From Sutcliffiella halmapala (GTDB lineage Bacteria; Bacillota; Bacilli; Bacillales; Bacillaceae_I), in contig NZ_KV917375.1 of NCBI RefSeq assembly GCF_002019665.1, positions 1,286,390 through 1,350,389 of the forward strand: DNA of 64,000 nt, written 5' to 3'. This document shows positions 8,690 through 17,645 of this stretch, piece by piece. How positions within the stretch are numbered: the first letter of the stretch is position 1; each line of letters starts with the position of its first letter. The position numbers and the translations under genes were made by a program. Below the pieces are notes generated by a model. The model had not been told where the DNA came from, did no database searches, and saw only the letters and a list, made by a program, of their open reading frames with translations.

Positions 8690-9154
8690 ATGAAAAAAAC
8701 TGCTTATATTAAAGATACCCAAAATTGGATGAATGAGTTCTCATTCAGTCATGAAGTTAGTGTGCGTTTTTCAGAGACGGATATGTTTGGACATATGAAT
8801 AATACGGTACCTTTTATTTATTTTGAAGAAGCGCGTATCGAGTTTTTTAAAGCACTAGGGTTTATGCAGAATTGGACAGTTGCTTCTAGTGATACAATTC
8901 CAGTTGTTGCGGATCTCCAATGCGATTTTTTAAAGCAAGTGTATTTTGGCGAAAAACTGCGAATATATGTGAAAGCAAACGAACTTGGTACATCTTCAGT
9001 TGATTTGCATTATATGGGAAAGAGAGAAAATGGGGACCTTTGTTTTGTGGGGAGAGGACGAATGGTACAACTCAATAAACATTCTGGAAAAGGGGAGGCG
9101 TGGAGTGACGAACAGAGAAATCTATTTTTTTCTCCAGTTTCTATAAAAAAATAA
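8690..9154 (+). CDS. ysmA: Hot-dog-fold acyl-CoA thioesterase (YsmA)
   Basis: Predicted cytosolic thioester hydrolase of the 4-hydroxybenzoyl-CoA thioesterase (YbgC/FadM-like) family; the acyl substrate is unknown. The hallmark VRFSETDMFGHMNNTVPFIYFEEAR (about residues 25-49) contains the catalytic Asp and the long hot-dog helix; VVADLQCDFLKQVYFGEKL forms the paired strand. 154 residues, normal size. ATG after AGGGGGAGAA. It lies between sdhB and gerE exactly as B. subtilis ysmA does. No clear terminator follows it. Confidence 0.9.
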   Translation: MKKTAYIKDTQNWMNEFSFSHEVSVRFSETDMFGHMNNTVPFIYFEEARIEFFKALGFMQNWTVASSDTIPVVADLQCDFLKQVYFGEKLRIYVKANELGTSSVDLHYMGKRENGDLCFVGRGRMVQLNKHSGKGEAWSDEQRNLFFSPVSIKK

Positions 9155-9197
9155 CGCCTTTTTTATATTTCATTAGAAATCTGTACAATTTTATGTA

Positions 9198-9225
9198 ACT
9201 TCAACCTACCTCGTAACATATTATA
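9198..9225 (+). promoter_or_regulatory. Candidate sigma-K promoter of gerE
   Basis: CATATTATA (9217-9225) fits the sigma-K -10 consensus CATANNNTA exactly, with AC at 9198-9199, 17 bases upstream. gerE is a sigma-K gene in B. subtilis. The -35 is short, so chance agreement is possible. Confidence 0.5.
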
Positions 9226-9289
9226 CCATGACTAAATATACACCCATCCGCTAGTTCAGCTCTGGCTAAGGCAAGGAGGGTTACAATTA

Positions 9290-9514
9290 TTGAAGGAGAA
9301 AGAGTTTCAACCAAAGCCATTGCTTACCAAAAGAGAAAGAGAAGTATTTGAGCTGTTAGTTCAAGATAAAACCACAAAAGAGATTGCTGGTGAGTTATTT
9401 ATCAGTGAAAAAACAGTTCGGAACCACATTTCAAATGCTATGCAAAAGCTGGGAGTTAAGGGGCGTTCCCAAGCAGTTGTCGAGCTTCTTCGCATGGGAG
9501 AGTTAGAGCTTTAA
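9290..9514 (+). CDS. gerE: Late mother-cell transcription regulator GerE
   Basis: DNA-binding regulator that works with sigma-K in the mother cell to switch spore-coat genes on or off at the end of sporulation. The 74-residue protein is essentially one LuxR/FixJ-type helix-turn-helix ([42 protein letters not shown]), with no receiver domain, which is the defining GerE layout and length. TTG start preceded by AAGGAGGG with 9 bases spacing. A candidate sigma-K promoter lies upstream and a terminator-like hairpin follows. Confidence 0.97.
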   Translation: MKEKEFQPKPLLTKREREVFELLVQDKTTKEIAGELFISEKTVRNHISNAMQKLGVKGRSQAVVELLRMGELEL

Positions 9515-9521
9515 TAAATCT

Positions 9522-9580
9522 GCCGGCTATCTGATAACTATTCGTTATAAAAGATAGTCGGTTATTTAATTTGAAGATTC
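9522..9580 (+). terminator. Intrinsic terminator of gerE
   Basis: CCGGCTATCT pairs with AGATAGTCGG around an inner hairpin (GATAAC / GTTAT), followed by a T-rich tail. Confidence 0.7.
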
Positions 9581-9761
9581 ACCCAAATCCAAGTATTTCG
9601 ATGGGGTCAAATATGATTTATATTTGTACATCTTGCATTTTAGAGAAAAACGTAAGAGAATAGTATAGTGAAGAGTAATTTCGTAACACTAATAACTTCA
9701 AAAGTGTATGCAGAATATAGATAAAAAGACATAATACGAGAAAGAGGAAAGAGGGTCGAGA

Positions 9762-10214
9762 ATGACTAAGCAAAATGAGTTAGTAACACACGATCAATTA
9801 GTAGCGGATATTGAGAAATCCCTTAGATACATAGCGACTTTAGTGAAACAAAAAGGACGCGAAATCTTAAGTAATTATACAATTACACCTCCACAATTTG
9901 TTGCGCTGCAATGGTTGTTAGAGGGTGGAGATATGACGATTGGTGAGTTGTCGACCAAAATGTACTTAGCTTGCAGTACAACAACAGACCTTGTAGATCG
10001 CATGGAGAAGAATGAACTCGTGCAACGTGTCAAGGATCCTAACGATCGCCGAGTAGTACGCATACATCTTCTTGAAGAAGGTGAGCGTATTATTGAAGAA
10101 GTAGTACAAAAGCGCCAAGAGTATTTACAAAACATTCTAAAGAACTATTCACAAGATGAAATTTTCATGTTAGAAAAGTGTTTAGCACGTTTACATCTAG
10201 AAATGAAAGAATGA
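9762..10214 (+). CDS. ysmB: MarR-family transcriptional regulator (YsmB)
   Basis: Predicted dimeric DNA-binding repressor with a winged helix-turn-helix: MTIGELSTKMYLACSTTTDLVDRMEKNELVQRVKDPNDRRVVRIHLLEEG (about residues 57-110), where the D-x-R-D-x-R wing motif appears as DPNDRRVVRI. Flanking helices would form the dimer interface. 150 residues, typical for MarR. Its ligand and targets are unknown. ATG follows a weak AAAGAGG site. The racE start is only 9 bases after its stop, so the two are co-transcribed, as in B. subtilis. Confidence 0.92.
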   Translation: MTKQNELVTHDQLVADIEKSLRYIATLVKQKGREILSNYTITPPQFVALQWLLEGGDMTIGELSTKMYLACSTTTDLVDRMEKNELVQRVKDPNDRRVVRIHLLEEGERIIEEVVQKRQEYLQNILKNYSQDEIFMLEKCLARLHLEMKE

Positions 10215-10223
10215 GGGATTTAG

Positions 10224-11033
10224 TTGCAAAGACCAATTGGAGTTATTGATTCGGGTGTGGGAGGTTTAACCGTTGCAAAGGAAATAATGCGACAGCTTCC
10301 GAAAGAAAGAATTATTTACTTAGGTGATACTGCACGTTGTCCTTATGGGCCAAGACAGGCTGATGAGGTGCGCCAGTTTACATGGGAGATGACTAGATAT
10401 TTATTAAGTCATAACATTAAAATGCTTGTAATAGCGTGTAATACAGCCACTGCGGTTGTATTAGAGGAGATTAGGGAGCAATTAGATATCCCGGTAATTG
10501 GAGTAGTAGATCCTGGTGCCCGAACAGCTTTAAAAGTTACATCTAATAAGCATGTTGGTGTTATTGGAACAGTAGGGACGATAAATAGTGGTGCATATGA
10601 AAATGCACTTAAATCGATTAACAACGAGGTAACGGTAGATAGCTTGGCATGTCCTAATTTTGTTCCTTTAGTAGAAAGTGGCGAGTTTGACGGAGTTTCT
10701 GCGCTTGAAATTGTACAGGAGACGTTAATGCCCTTCCAAGGAGTTGAAATGGATACGTTAATTCTTGGCTGTACGCACTATCCGCTTCTCCGTCCTGTTA
10801 TTCAAAAAGTGATGGGTCCGAACGTTCAATTAATTTGTTCAGGAGATGAAACTGCTCGAGAAGTGAGTACGATTTTGAATTTTAAAAAGCTTCTTAATAA
10901 AAAGGCTTCCAAACAGCCTCACTTGTTTTATACAACTGGTTCGAAAGAGCTTTTCGAAAAAATAGCATCAAAACTATTTGAGCAACAGGTGAATAATGTG
11001 CAAACTATCACATTAGAGCCGGTTTCCATCTAA
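10224..11033 (+). CDS. racE: Glutamate racemase
   Basis: Cofactor-independent enzyme converting L-glutamate to D-glutamate for peptidoglycan (and poly-gamma-glutamate where made). The two catalytic cysteines lie in VIACNTATA (about residues 70-78) and [11 protein letters not shown] (about 183-193); DSGVGGLTV at residues 8-16 is the substrate loop. 269 residues, normal. TTG start after GAGGGATTT. Co-transcribed with ysmB and ended by a strong terminator. Confidence 0.96.
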   Translation: MQRPIGVIDSGVGGLTVAKEIMRQLPKERIIYLGDTARCPYGPRQADEVRQFTWEMTRYLLSHNIKMLVIACNTATAVVLEEIREQLDIPVIGVVDPGARTALKVTSNKHVGVIGTVGTINSGAYENALKSINNEVTVDSLACPNFVPLVESGEFDGVSALEIVQETLMPFQGVEMDTLILGCTHYPLLRPVIQKVMGPNVQLICSGDETAREVSTILNFKKLLNKKASKQPHLFYTTGSKELFEKIASKLFEQQVNNVQTITLEPVSI

Positions 11034-11062
11034 TGATTGAACAGGTACTGCAGTATACACTA

Positions 11063-11111
11063 AAAGACTCGTTCTCTTCCTAAATTAGGAAGAGAACGAG
11101 TCTTTTTTTTA
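11063..11111 (+). terminator. Strong intrinsic terminator of ysmB-racE
   Basis: A perfect 18-bp stem AAGACTCGTTCTCTTCCT / AGGAAGAGAACGAGTCTT with a short loop, followed by about eight T residues. Confidence 0.95.
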
Positions 11112-11213
11112 TTCCCAGCTTCCAAGCAACGGAAATCGAAAGGGAGTTTGACAGTTAACCCTTATTTTCAGGATAGCTTTTGATTTTTTTGGACAAATCT
11201 TTTTTGTAAGTCG

Positions 11214-11243
11214 GTCTATTTTGGACATAGGGCTCGTATACAT
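11214..11243 (+). promoter_or_regulatory. Weak candidate sigma-E promoter of gerM
   Basis: GTCTATT (11214-11220), 14 bases, then CGTATACAT (11235-11243) partly resembles the sigma-E elements KMATATT and CATACANT. gerM is mother-cell expressed in B. subtilis; the match here is imperfect. Confidence 0.3.
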
Positions 11244-11274
11244 GTTAGTACAAACCGTCTTAGGAGGGAAACCT

Positions 11275-12363
11275 ATGTCTAATAAAAAAGTAAAAATGAC
11301 TGCTGCAGCTGTTCTTGCATCTTCGGTATTTTTATCAGGATGTGGATTATTTGGAGGCGATGATGATCAAGCCGGACAAGAAAATGAATTGCCACAGGAT
11401 GTTAGTTATGTGGATGAGGTAGATGATGTAACAGATGAAGAGGCTACAGAAGAAGGTACTGAAACGGATGGCGAGGACGTGGCGGTAACCGATAAGGTGC
11501 AAAGAGAAATATACTTAATTGATAGCAATGGTTATGTGGTGTCTCAAACCTTGGAAATTCCTAAAGCAGAGGGTACTGCTAAACAAGCATTAGAATACTT
11601 AGTAGTTGGTGGACCTGTGGAGGAGTTATTGCCAAATGGGTTCCGTGCTGTGCTTCCAGCTGGGACGGAAGTGGATGTAAACTTGAAAGAGGATGGAACG
11701 ATTGTAGCGGATTTTTCTAGTGAATTTGCTAACTATGAAGCGGCAGATGAGAAGAGAATCCTTGAATCAATCACGTGGACATTAACACAATTTCCTAATG
11801 TGAATAAGGTGCAAATCCAAGTAAATGGGCATAATCAAGATGTAATGCCGGTTAATAAGACACCGATTGGTGATGGGATTAGTCGTACAAACGGGATTAA
11901 CTTAGATACGACGGAAACGGTAGATATTATGAATACTCGGCCTGTTACTCTCTACTTTGTAGCAGATAGCAATGACGGGGAGCCTTACTATGTACCGATT
12001 ACGAAACGATTGGCTATGAATGGAGCAGTTGATTTCGCAGCTGTTGTTAATGCGCTAATTTCAGGACCAGCTCATCAATCTGGTCTAACAAATGAGCTGA
12101 CAACAGAAATAGAGTTACTCTCTGAACCGAAATACGAGAATGGAAACCTAGCTTTGGATTTTAATGAAAAGATTCTCGGACTAGAAGGGAAAGTTGTGTC
12201 AAAGGCAATTGTGGATTCCTTAGTTCTAACGTTAACGGAACAAAAGGGTGTGGAAACCATCGCTATTACGGTTAACGGAGAAGGTGACTTAATGGCAACA
12301 GATGGTACGAACGTATCTGAGCCAGTTGCTCGTCCGGAAAAAGTGAACACAGGTAGGTTTTAA
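11275..12363 (+). CDS. gerM: Spore germination/sporulation lipoprotein GerM
   Basis: Membrane-anchored lipoprotein needed for normal sporulation and germination; in B. subtilis it supports the SpoIIIAH-SpoIIQ complex in the intermembrane space. The 362-residue protein has a signal peptide with lipobox LSGC (Cys at about residue 23), a strongly acidic linker (about 28-68) and two GerMN domains (about 75-195 and 220-345; QREIYLIDSNGYVV..., PVTLYFVADSNDG...). ATG 11275 is chosen over an upstream in-frame ATG at 11221 because AGGAGGG lies 6 bases before it and the signal peptide then starts correctly. Confidence 0.93.
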   Translation: MSNKKVKMTAAAVLASSVFLSGCGLFGGDDDQAGQENELPQDVSYVDEVDDVTDEEATEEGTETDGEDVAVTDKVQREIYLIDSNGYVVSQTLEIPKAEGTAKQALEYLVVGGPVEELLPNGFRAVLPAGTEVDVNLKEDGTIVADFSSEFANYEAADEKRILESITWTLTQFPNVNKVQIQVNGHNQDVMPVNKTPIGDGISRTNGINLDTTETVDIMNTRPVTLYFVADSNDGEPYYVPITKRLAMNGAVDFAAVVNALISGPAHQSGLTNELTTEIELLSEPKYENGNLALDFNEKILGLEGKVVSKAIVDSLVLTLTEQKGVETIAITVNGEGDLMATDGTNVSEPVARPEKVNTGRF

Positions 12364-12397
12364 TTAGTAATATTTGATATACTAATGAAGGACATGT

Positions 12398-12434
12398 GAA
12401 GAGGTAGGATATCTGCCTCTTCTTTCCTATTTTA
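12398..12434 (+). terminator. Probable terminator of gerM
   Basis: GAAGAGGTA pairs with TGCCTCTTC (one G-U pair) over a 7-base loop, with a T-rich but interrupted tail. Confidence 0.5.
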
Positions 12435-12478
12435 TTCGTGTTACATACTTGTTTATTTTTAGTAAAGGAGTTTAGATA

Positions 12479-13240
12479 ATGTCTAGAGTAGATGGAAGAA
12501 AACTTAACGAAATTAGAGAAATTGAAATTATACCTAATTACATAAAACATCCTGAAGGATCTGTATTAATAACGGTTGGAGATACAAAAGTGATTTGTAC
12601 GGCAACAATTGAGGATAGAGTTCCACCATTTATGAGAGGTCAAGGAAAAGGCTGGATTACAGCAGAATATTCCATGCTTCCAAGAGCAACTGAAAAAAGA
12701 ACAATGAGGGAATCAACAAAGGGAAAAGTAACTGGTAGAACGATGGAAATTCAACGTCTTATTGGTAGAGCACTTCGATCAGTGGTGGATTTAGAGAAGC
12801 TAGGGGAAAAAACTATCTGGATCGATTGTGACGTCATTCAAGCAGATGGTGGAACAAGAACTGCTTCCATTACAGGTGCTTTTGTTGCGATGGTTCTTGC
12901 TTTTCAAAAATTAGTAGAAACTAAGAAAATTAAGTCATTGCCTATTACGGATTATTTAGCTGCAACATCTGTAGGTATTGATGAGGATACAGGTCCGATA
13001 CTTGATTTGAATTACATAGAAGATTCAAAGGCACTAGTGGATATGAATGTTGTAATGACTGGTTCTTTAGATTTTATAGAAGTGCAAGGAACTGGAGAAG
13101 AAGCAACGTTCTCTAGGAAGCAACTTAACGAACTATTAGATTTAGCTGAAGAAGGAATTCTTCAACTAGTTGAACACCAAAAGATTGCGTTAGGTTCTTT
13201 AGTTGAAGGTATTGGCCAAGCGAAAAAGGTAGGGAAATAA
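12479..13240 (+). CDS. rph: Ribonuclease PH
   Basis: Phosphorolytic 3'-5' exoribonuclease that trims the 3' ends of tRNA precursors, releasing nucleoside diphosphates. The family start [15 protein letters not shown] (residues 3-17) and the phosphate-binding stretch [17 protein letters not shown] (about 122-138) are present. 253 residues, as usual for the hexameric enzyme. ATG preceded by AAAGGAG. It overlaps nothing, but ysnA starts 1 base after its stop, so rph, ysnA and ysnB form one operon. Confidence 0.97.
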   Translation: MSRVDGRKLNEIREIEIIPNYIKHPEGSVLITVGDTKVICTATIEDRVPPFMRGQGKGWITAEYSMLPRATEKRTMRESTKGKVTGRTMEIQRLIGRALRSVVDLEKLGEKTIWIDCDVIQADGGTRTASITGAFVAMVLAFQKLVETKKIKSLPITDYLAATSVGIDEDTGPILDLNYIEDSKALVDMNVVMTGSLDFIEVQGTGEEATFSRKQLNELLDLAEEGILQLVEHQKIALGSLVEGIGQAKKVGK

Positions 13241-13241
13241 A

Positions 13242-13844
13242 ATGAAAGAAATCATTATTGCAACCAATAATCCTGGAAAAGTAAAAGAATTTCAAACTAT
13301 TTTCGGTCCAAAAGGTTTTTTCGTAAAATCTTTAGCAGATTTTCCTGAGATACCTGAAATAGAGGAGACTGGTACAACTTTTGAAGAAAATGCTCTGTTA
13401 AAGGCAGTAGCGATGTCTGAGCACTTAGGGAAAATAGTAGTAGCGGATGATTCTGGCCTAGAGGTAGATGCTTTAAACGGTGAGCCTGGTGTGTACTCAG
13501 CTAGATATGCGGGTACAGATAAAAATGATACAGAGAACTATCTGAAAGTGTTAAACGAACTTATCGATGTGCCAGAAGAAAAAAGAACGGCAAGATTTGT
13601 TTGTGTACTTGCAGTAGTACAGCCAGGTGGAAAGGAACGAACCTTCCGCGGAACATGTGAAGGTACTATTACGAGAGATCCAGTAGGGGATAATGGCTTT
13701 GGTTATGATCCAATATTCTTTGTAGCGGAAAAAAGTAAAACAATGGCACAACTCTCGAAAGAAGAAAAAAATGAAATTAGTCATCGAGGGAATGCGATCA
13801 AGAAATTAACTAGTCAATGGGATGAGCTTTTTCTCGCAGAATAG
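13242..13844 (+). CDS. ysnA: dITP/XTP pyrophosphatase (RdgB/HAM1 family)
   Basis: Cleans the nucleotide pool by hydrolysing dITP, ITP and XTP to monophosphates, preventing hypoxanthine and xanthine incorporation. Signature segments: IIATNNPGKVKEFQ (residues 4-17), VVADDSGLEVDALNGEPGVYSARYAG (about 66-91) and GDNGFGYDPIFF (about 149-160). 200 residues, full length. ATG one base after rph. In B. subtilis the same gene is called ysnA (RdgB homologue). Confidence 0.95.
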   Translation: MKEIIIATNNPGKVKEFQTIFGPKGFFVKSLADFPEIPEIEETGTTFEENALLKAVAMSEHLGKIVVADDSGLEVDALNGEPGVYSARYAGTDKNDTENYLKVLNELIDVPEEKRTARFVCVLAVVQPGGKERTFRGTCEGTITRDPVGDNGFGYDPIFFVAEKSKTMAQLSKEEKNEISHRGNAIKKLTSQWDELFLAE

Positions 13845-13854
13845 GAGTGAGAGA

Positions 13855-14358
13855 ATGAAAGTAGTAATTGTTAGTGACAATCATGGACAAAAAGAGGTAT
13901 TACAGCAAATAAAAACTAGACACCACGAGGATGTCGACCATTTTATTCATTGTGGAGATTCAGAATTACCATTAAAAAGTGGTGAAATGAACGGTTTTGA
14001 TGCAGTAAGAGGGAACTGTGATTTTGATAGTAATTATCCAGAACAATTAACAAAAAAAATTGAAGAAAATCGTCTATTTGTCACACACGGACATCTTTAT
14101 CAAGTGAAATCCTCACTTCTGCCACTAAGGTATGCAGCAGAAGAAGTAGGGGCCAATGTCGTTTGTTTTGGTCATTCACATATTGCAGGTGCAGAATATT
14201 TGGATGGCATTCTCTTTGTTAACCCTGGTAGTATCGCATTGCCGCGTATGACACGTGACAAAACCTATGCTATAATAGAAGATACAAATCTCGTTTTTTT
14301 CGTACATTACTATAATGAAAAGGGAGACAGATTGTCCTCCCATACATTTAAGAAGTAA
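13855..14358 (+). CDS. ysnB: YfcE/MJ0936-type metallophosphoesterase (YsnB)
   Basis: Predicted metal-dependent phosphodiesterase of the calcineurin-like superfamily; the physiological substrate is not established. Metal-binding motifs are in order: VSDNHG (5-10), HCGDSE (about 40-45), RGNCD (about 57-61), THGHLY (about 79-84) and GHSHIAG (about 107-113). 167 residues. ATG 13855 is preferred over an in-frame upstream ATG inside ysnA (13822) because AGGAGTGAG lies just before it and the next residues form the first beta strand (MKVVIVSDNHG). Confidence 0.93.
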   Translation: MKVVIVSDNHGQKEVLQQIKTRHHEDVDHFIHCGDSELPLKSGEMNGFDAVRGNCDFDSNYPEQLTKKIEENRLFVTHGHLYQVKSSLLPLRYAAEEVGANVVCFGHSHIAGAEYLDGILFVNPGSIALPRMTRDKTYAIIEDTNLVFFVHYYNEKGDRLSSHTFKK

Positions 14359-14395
14359 AGGAGAGAAGGTATTCCCTCTCCTTTATCTCTTCTGA
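14357..14395 (+). terminator. Probable terminator of rph-ysnA-ysnB
   Basis: AAAGGAGAG pairs with CTCTCCTTT around a 10-base loop at the ysnB stop; the tail is T-rich but interrupted. Confidence 0.55.
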
Positions 14396-14425
14396 AAATT
14401 ATATGAGAAAAATTTTGAAAAAGTG

Positions 14426-14454
14426 TTGACTTTAGATTCCGTATCTCATATAAT
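14426..14454 (+). promoter_or_regulatory. Sigma-A promoter of tRNA-Arg
   Basis: TTGACT (14426-14431), 17 bases, TATAAT (14449-14454): near consensus, ending 71 bases before the tRNA. Confidence 0.85.
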
Positions 14455-14525
14455 AAATCTTGTCGCTGATGAAATTAGTAAATATTTCTTGTGATTAAAA
14501 CAAATACGAAATAACTATTTTATAT

Positions 14526-14602
14526 GTCCCAGTAGCTCAGCAGGATAGAGCAACGGCCTTCTAAGCCGTGTGTCGGGGGTTCGAATCCCTCCTGGGACGC
14601 CA
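14526..14602 (+). tRNA. tRNA-Arg (anticodon TCT)
   Basis: 77 bases including an encoded CCA. The acceptor stem pairs GTCCCAG with CTGGGAC, the D arm is GCTCAGC..GAGC, the anticodon arm ACGGC-CTTCTAA-GCCGT presents TCT (reads AGA), and the T arm is GGGGG-TTCGAAT-CCCTC. It stands alone with its own promoter and terminator. Confidence 0.97.
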
Positions 14603-14657
14603 ATTTTATTTTTGCTTAATTATTACATATATAACTTACGCAGATAGCGTCCATATA

Positions 14658-14710
14658 AACACCCTTAAATGCAGTTAAATCAGCGTTTGAGGGTGTTTTT
14701 TATTTTTTAC
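14658..14710 (+). terminator. Terminator of tRNA-Arg
   Basis: AACACCCTTAAA pairs with TTTGAGGGTGTT (one mismatch) and is followed by TTTTTTATTTTTT. Confidence 0.8.
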
Positions 14711-14888
14711 TCTGATATAAAGGACAGTGTTGATTTTTAGGACGATAGCTGTTGGTTGGAGCACAAGGCGAAGACTCCTGCGGGAGATAGCGTTTTGTGG
14801 AGACCCCACAGGCGTAGCCGAGGAGGCTCCACAAGCGCCCCGCGGAAAGCGAAGCCTAGTGCGGAAATCAACAGCGGTGTTTAACAGA
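14711..14888 (+). repeat. Dispersed intergenic element, copy 2
   Basis: Same family and orientation as the element at 836. Inner inverted repeats are GCTGTTGGTT (14758-14767) and AATCAACAGC (14866-14875); outer arms TCTGATAT / TTAACAGA are degraded. The core is close to copy 1 (shared CTCCTGCGGGAGATAGCG and TGTGGAGACCCC). The rest of the gap to 15051 shows no gene. Confidence 0.85.
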
Positions 14889-15051
14889 TACGTAGAAATA
14901 AAAATTCTATACACAAATTTTACACAAACCTTGTCTAGAATTATTTCATCCTAAATCAGCTCGGATCCCCCTAATCACTTGTACTCCTGACCAAACATTG
15001 ATACACTTGTTTCAAATATTTCCACTATAAAAATAGGACGGCAAAATATAA

Positions 15052-16086
15052 ATGAAAAACAAATCAAATGAGAAAAAGAAGATTGTAGAGTTTCCGAATC
15101 TTAAGCATCGTCTATTAGAAAAAGCAATGAATACCATGAAAGAGAAGAAATTTGCAGAGGCACTTGCCTTATTTGAACAAGCAAGAGAAAGTGAGTATGC
15201 CTATGCAGAAGTGGAACTTGGAATGGTTGTTTGCTTCATGGAGTTGGGGCAGTTAACAGAGGCGAAAAATCGTTGTAAGAAGATGCTGAGAGAAGATGTT
15301 GGTGATTATTTTCACATCCTTCAAATTTATATTACGATATTAATTCAGTTGAAGGAGTATGGAGAAGTCAAAACGACGATTGAGGCAATTTTGGAAGAGG
15401 ATAGGATTCCGGCTCAGTACGCTCAGAACTTTTATCAGCTGTTGGAGTTTGCGAGAAAGATGCTACCTAGCGAAGAAAACGAAAGTGAATTACATACAGA
15501 AGTAGAACAGGATGACAATAGCTTTCATTCGTTTCCAATTGAAGAGCTTCATTTAGGGGCTATACAAAAGCAATACGAACTCATCCAGCAGTTAAAAAGT
15601 ATGCATATTCGCCCCTTTCTTTCTGAGGTTGAATTATATCTTAAAAATGAGGAAATGCATCCAGTTTTAAAAACATTTTTACTTCATATATTGAAGGAGC
15701 AAGGGGTGGAGAAGGAAATTCAGCTGATAAAGCTAGGTAAATCCGTAAGCGTCATACCAAAGGATTTACCATCAGGTGAGGAAGATCCTTTTTTAAATAA
15801 AGTAATAGGTGTCTTAGATGATACAGTGAATAGCGAGAATCCCATTCTTTTTGAGAGTCTAAAAGAAATGCTCGTGCGACTACATACAGTTCATTTTCCG
15901 CTTCCTTTTTATCCAAACTCCCCTAAGATATGGGCCGCGGGCTTACATAAGATTGGCAATGATTTATATGGGATGCTTGTCGATGAAGAAGTGTTTTTAG
16001 AAGAATATCATATATCTACCCATGAATTAGAGGATATTTTACAAAAAATAAAGAAACTTGAAGATTTTTCATTTTTACATTTATAA
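15052..16086 (+). CDS. ysoA: Tetratricopeptide-repeat protein (YsoA-like)
   Basis: Soluble 344-residue protein of unknown function. The N-terminal half has TPR-like helix pairs: LEKAMNTMKEKKFAEALALFEQARE (about 23-47), YAEVELGMVVCFMELGQLTEAKNRCKKML (about 53-81) and a further pair at 90-120; the second half is charged and ends in LEDFSFLHL without recognisable domains. Such repeats usually bind partner proteins. No signal peptide. Its place between ysnB and tig is that of B. subtilis ysoA. The upstream ribosome binding site is weak (AGGACGG). Confidence 0.8.
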   Translation: MKNKSNEKKKIVEFPNLKHRLLEKAMNTMKEKKFAEALALFEQARESEYAYAEVELGMVVCFMELGQLTEAKNRCKKMLREDVGDYFHILQIYITILIQLKEYGEVKTTIEAILEEDRIPAQYAQNFYQLLEFARKMLPSEENESELHTEVEQDDNSFHSFPIEELHLGAIQKQYELIQQLKSMHIRPFLSEVELYLKNEEMHPVLKTFLLHILKEQGVEKEIQLIKLGKSVSVIPKDLPSGEEDPFLNKVIGVLDDTVNSENPILFESLKEMLVRLHTVHFPLPFYPNSPKIWAAGLHKIGNDLYGMLVDEEVFLEEYHISTHELEDILQKIKKLEDFSFLHL

Positions 16087-16095
16087 TGGTATCTG

Positions 16096-16123
16096 TTGAA
16101 CTCATTGCAGGTTATGTTATAAT
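16096..16123 (+). promoter_or_regulatory. Sigma-A promoter of tig
   Basis: TTGAAC (16096-16101), 16 bases, TATAAT (16118-16123), just after the ysoA stop; predicts a leader of about 180 bases before tig. Confidence 0.75.
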
Positions 16124-16162
16124 GTAAGGGTTGTAAACTGTATATACCATATAGGATTCTTA

Positions 16163-16285
16163 GATTGCTCTATTTCTAGATGCAATCAAGAGTGTGCTTG
16201 CAGCAAAAAAAATGTAAAAAAAACCACCGATAATAAGTGGTTAAGCAGATAAGATAGTGCTTGTTCGAACGACCATTATCTTTTT
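16163..16285 (+). promoter_or_regulatory. Structured tig leader ending in a terminator-like hairpin
   Basis: Downstream of the tig promoter three hairpins occur: GATTGCTCTA / TAGATGCAATC (16163-16187), AACCAC / GTGGTT (about 16222-16242), and AAGATAGTG / CATTATCTT (16251-16281), whose stem continues inward through CTTGTT / AACGAC. The last is followed by TTTTT (to 16285), the form of an intrinsic terminator, only 27 bases before the tig start. No promoter is seen after it, so it would sit inside the tig mRNA leader. Attenuation is an inference; it matches no riboswitch I recognise. Confidence 0.6.
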
Positions 16286-16312
16286 CGAAAATAGATTGTT
16301 GGAGGGAAAATT

Positions 16313-17599
16313 ATGTCTGCTAAATGGGAAAAGTTAGAAGGAAATCAAGGTGTATTAACGATTGAAGTTGACGCAACTGCAGTTAACAAAGGCCTTGACG
16401 AAGCATTCAAAAAAGTTGTAACAAAAGTAAACGTACCAGGATTCCGTAAAGGTAAAGTACCTCGTGGAATGTTCGAGCAACGTTTTGGTGTAGAAGTATT
16501 ATACCAAGATGCTCTTGATATCATTCTTCCAGAAGCGTATGCAAAAGCTGTAACTGAAACTGGAATCGAGCCGGTTGACCAACCTGAGATCGACATCGAA
16601 ACAATCGAAAAAAATCAACCTTTAGTATTCACTGCTAAAGTTATTGTGAAGCCTGAAGTAAAATTAGGCGAATACAAAGGCTTAGAAGTGGAACGTTTAG
16701 AGTCTACTGTATCTGATGAAGATGTAGATGCTGAATTAAAAGGTCTTCAAGAGCGTCAAGCTGAGCTTGTTGTGAAAGAAGAAGGCGCGATTGCAAATGG
16801 TGACACAGTGGTTATGGACTTTGAAGGTTTTGTAAATGGTGAAGCTTTTGAAGGTGGAAAAGCGGAGAACTATTCTTTAGAAATCGGTTCTAACACGTTT
16901 ATTCCTGGTTTTGAAGAGCAACTTGTTGGCCTTGAAGCTGGAGCGGAGAAAGAAGTGGAAGTTTCTTTCCCTGAAGAATACCATGCAGAAGAATTAGCTG
17001 GTAAGCCTGCAGTGTTCAAAGTAACAGTTCACGAAATCAAAACAAAAGAACTTCCTGCACTTGATGACGAGTTTGCAAAAGACGTAGACGAAGAAGTAGA
17101 AACTCTTGATGAGCTAAAAGCTAAAACTAAAGCTCGTTTAGAAGAAACGAAAAAGACAGAAGCGGACAACCACCTTCGTGACACTATAGTGGAAAAAGCA
17201 GCTGAAAACACAGAAGTTGAAATTCCAGAAGCTATGGTTAAAACAGAAGTAGACCGCATGGTTCGTGAATTCGAACAACGTCTTCAAATGCAAGGTATGA
17301 ATTTAGAGCTTTACTTCCAATTCTCTGGTCAAGACGAAGAAGCACTTCGTACGCAAATGAAAGAAGATGCAGAAAAGCGTGTGAAAATGAACTTAACGCT
17401 TGAAGCTATTTCTAAAGCAGAGAACATTGAAATAACAGACGAAGAAGCAAACGAAGAAGTTGAAAAAATGGCTGGCATGTACAACATGTCTTTAGACCAA
17501 ATTAAGCAAGCTTTAGGTAGCTTAGAAGGTCTTAAAGAAGATTTAAAAATTAGAAAAGCAATTGATTTCCTTGTAGAAAACAGTAAAGATGTTGCATAA
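16313..17599 (+). CDS. tig: Trigger factor
   Basis: Ribosome-associated chaperone and peptidyl-prolyl isomerase that meets nascent chains at the exit tunnel. The ribosome-docking signature GFRKGKVPR is at residues 43-51; an FKBP-type PPIase domain follows (about 160-245; [20 protein letters not shown]), then the helical C-terminal cradle. 428 residues, normal. ATG preceded by GGAGGG. It heads a protein-quality-control cluster with clpX, lonB and lonA. Codons are strongly biased, as expected of a highly expressed gene. Confidence 0.97.
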   Translation: MSAKWEKLEGNQGVLTIEVDATAVNKGLDEAFKKVVTKVNVPGFRKGKVPRGMFEQRFGVEVLYQDALDIILPEAYAKAVTETGIEPVDQPEIDIETIEKNQPLVFTAKVIVKPEVKLGEYKGLEVERLESTVSDEDVDAELKGLQERQAELVVKEEGAIANGDTVVMDFEGFVNGEAFEGGKAENYSLEIGSNTFIPGFEEQLVGLEAGAEKEVEVSFPEEYHAEELAGKPAVFKVTVHEIKTKELPALDDEFAKDVDEEVETLDELKAKTKARLEETKKTEADNHLRDTIVEKAAENTEVEIPEAMVKTEVDRMVREFEQRLQMQGMNLELYFQFSGQDEEALRTQMKEDAEKRVKMNLTLEAISKAENIEITDEEANEEVEKMAGMYNMSLDQIKQALGSLEGLKEDLKIRKAIDFLVENSKDVA

Positions 17600-17611
17600 T
17601 AAGATATAAGA

Positions 17612-17645
17612 GACAAGGCGCGACTTGATCGTGCCTTGTTTTGTA
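17612..17645 (+). terminator. Intrinsic terminator of tig
   Basis: ACAAGGCGCGA pairs with TCGTGCCTTGT (11 bp, one G-U pair), followed by TTTTGT. Confidence 0.8.
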
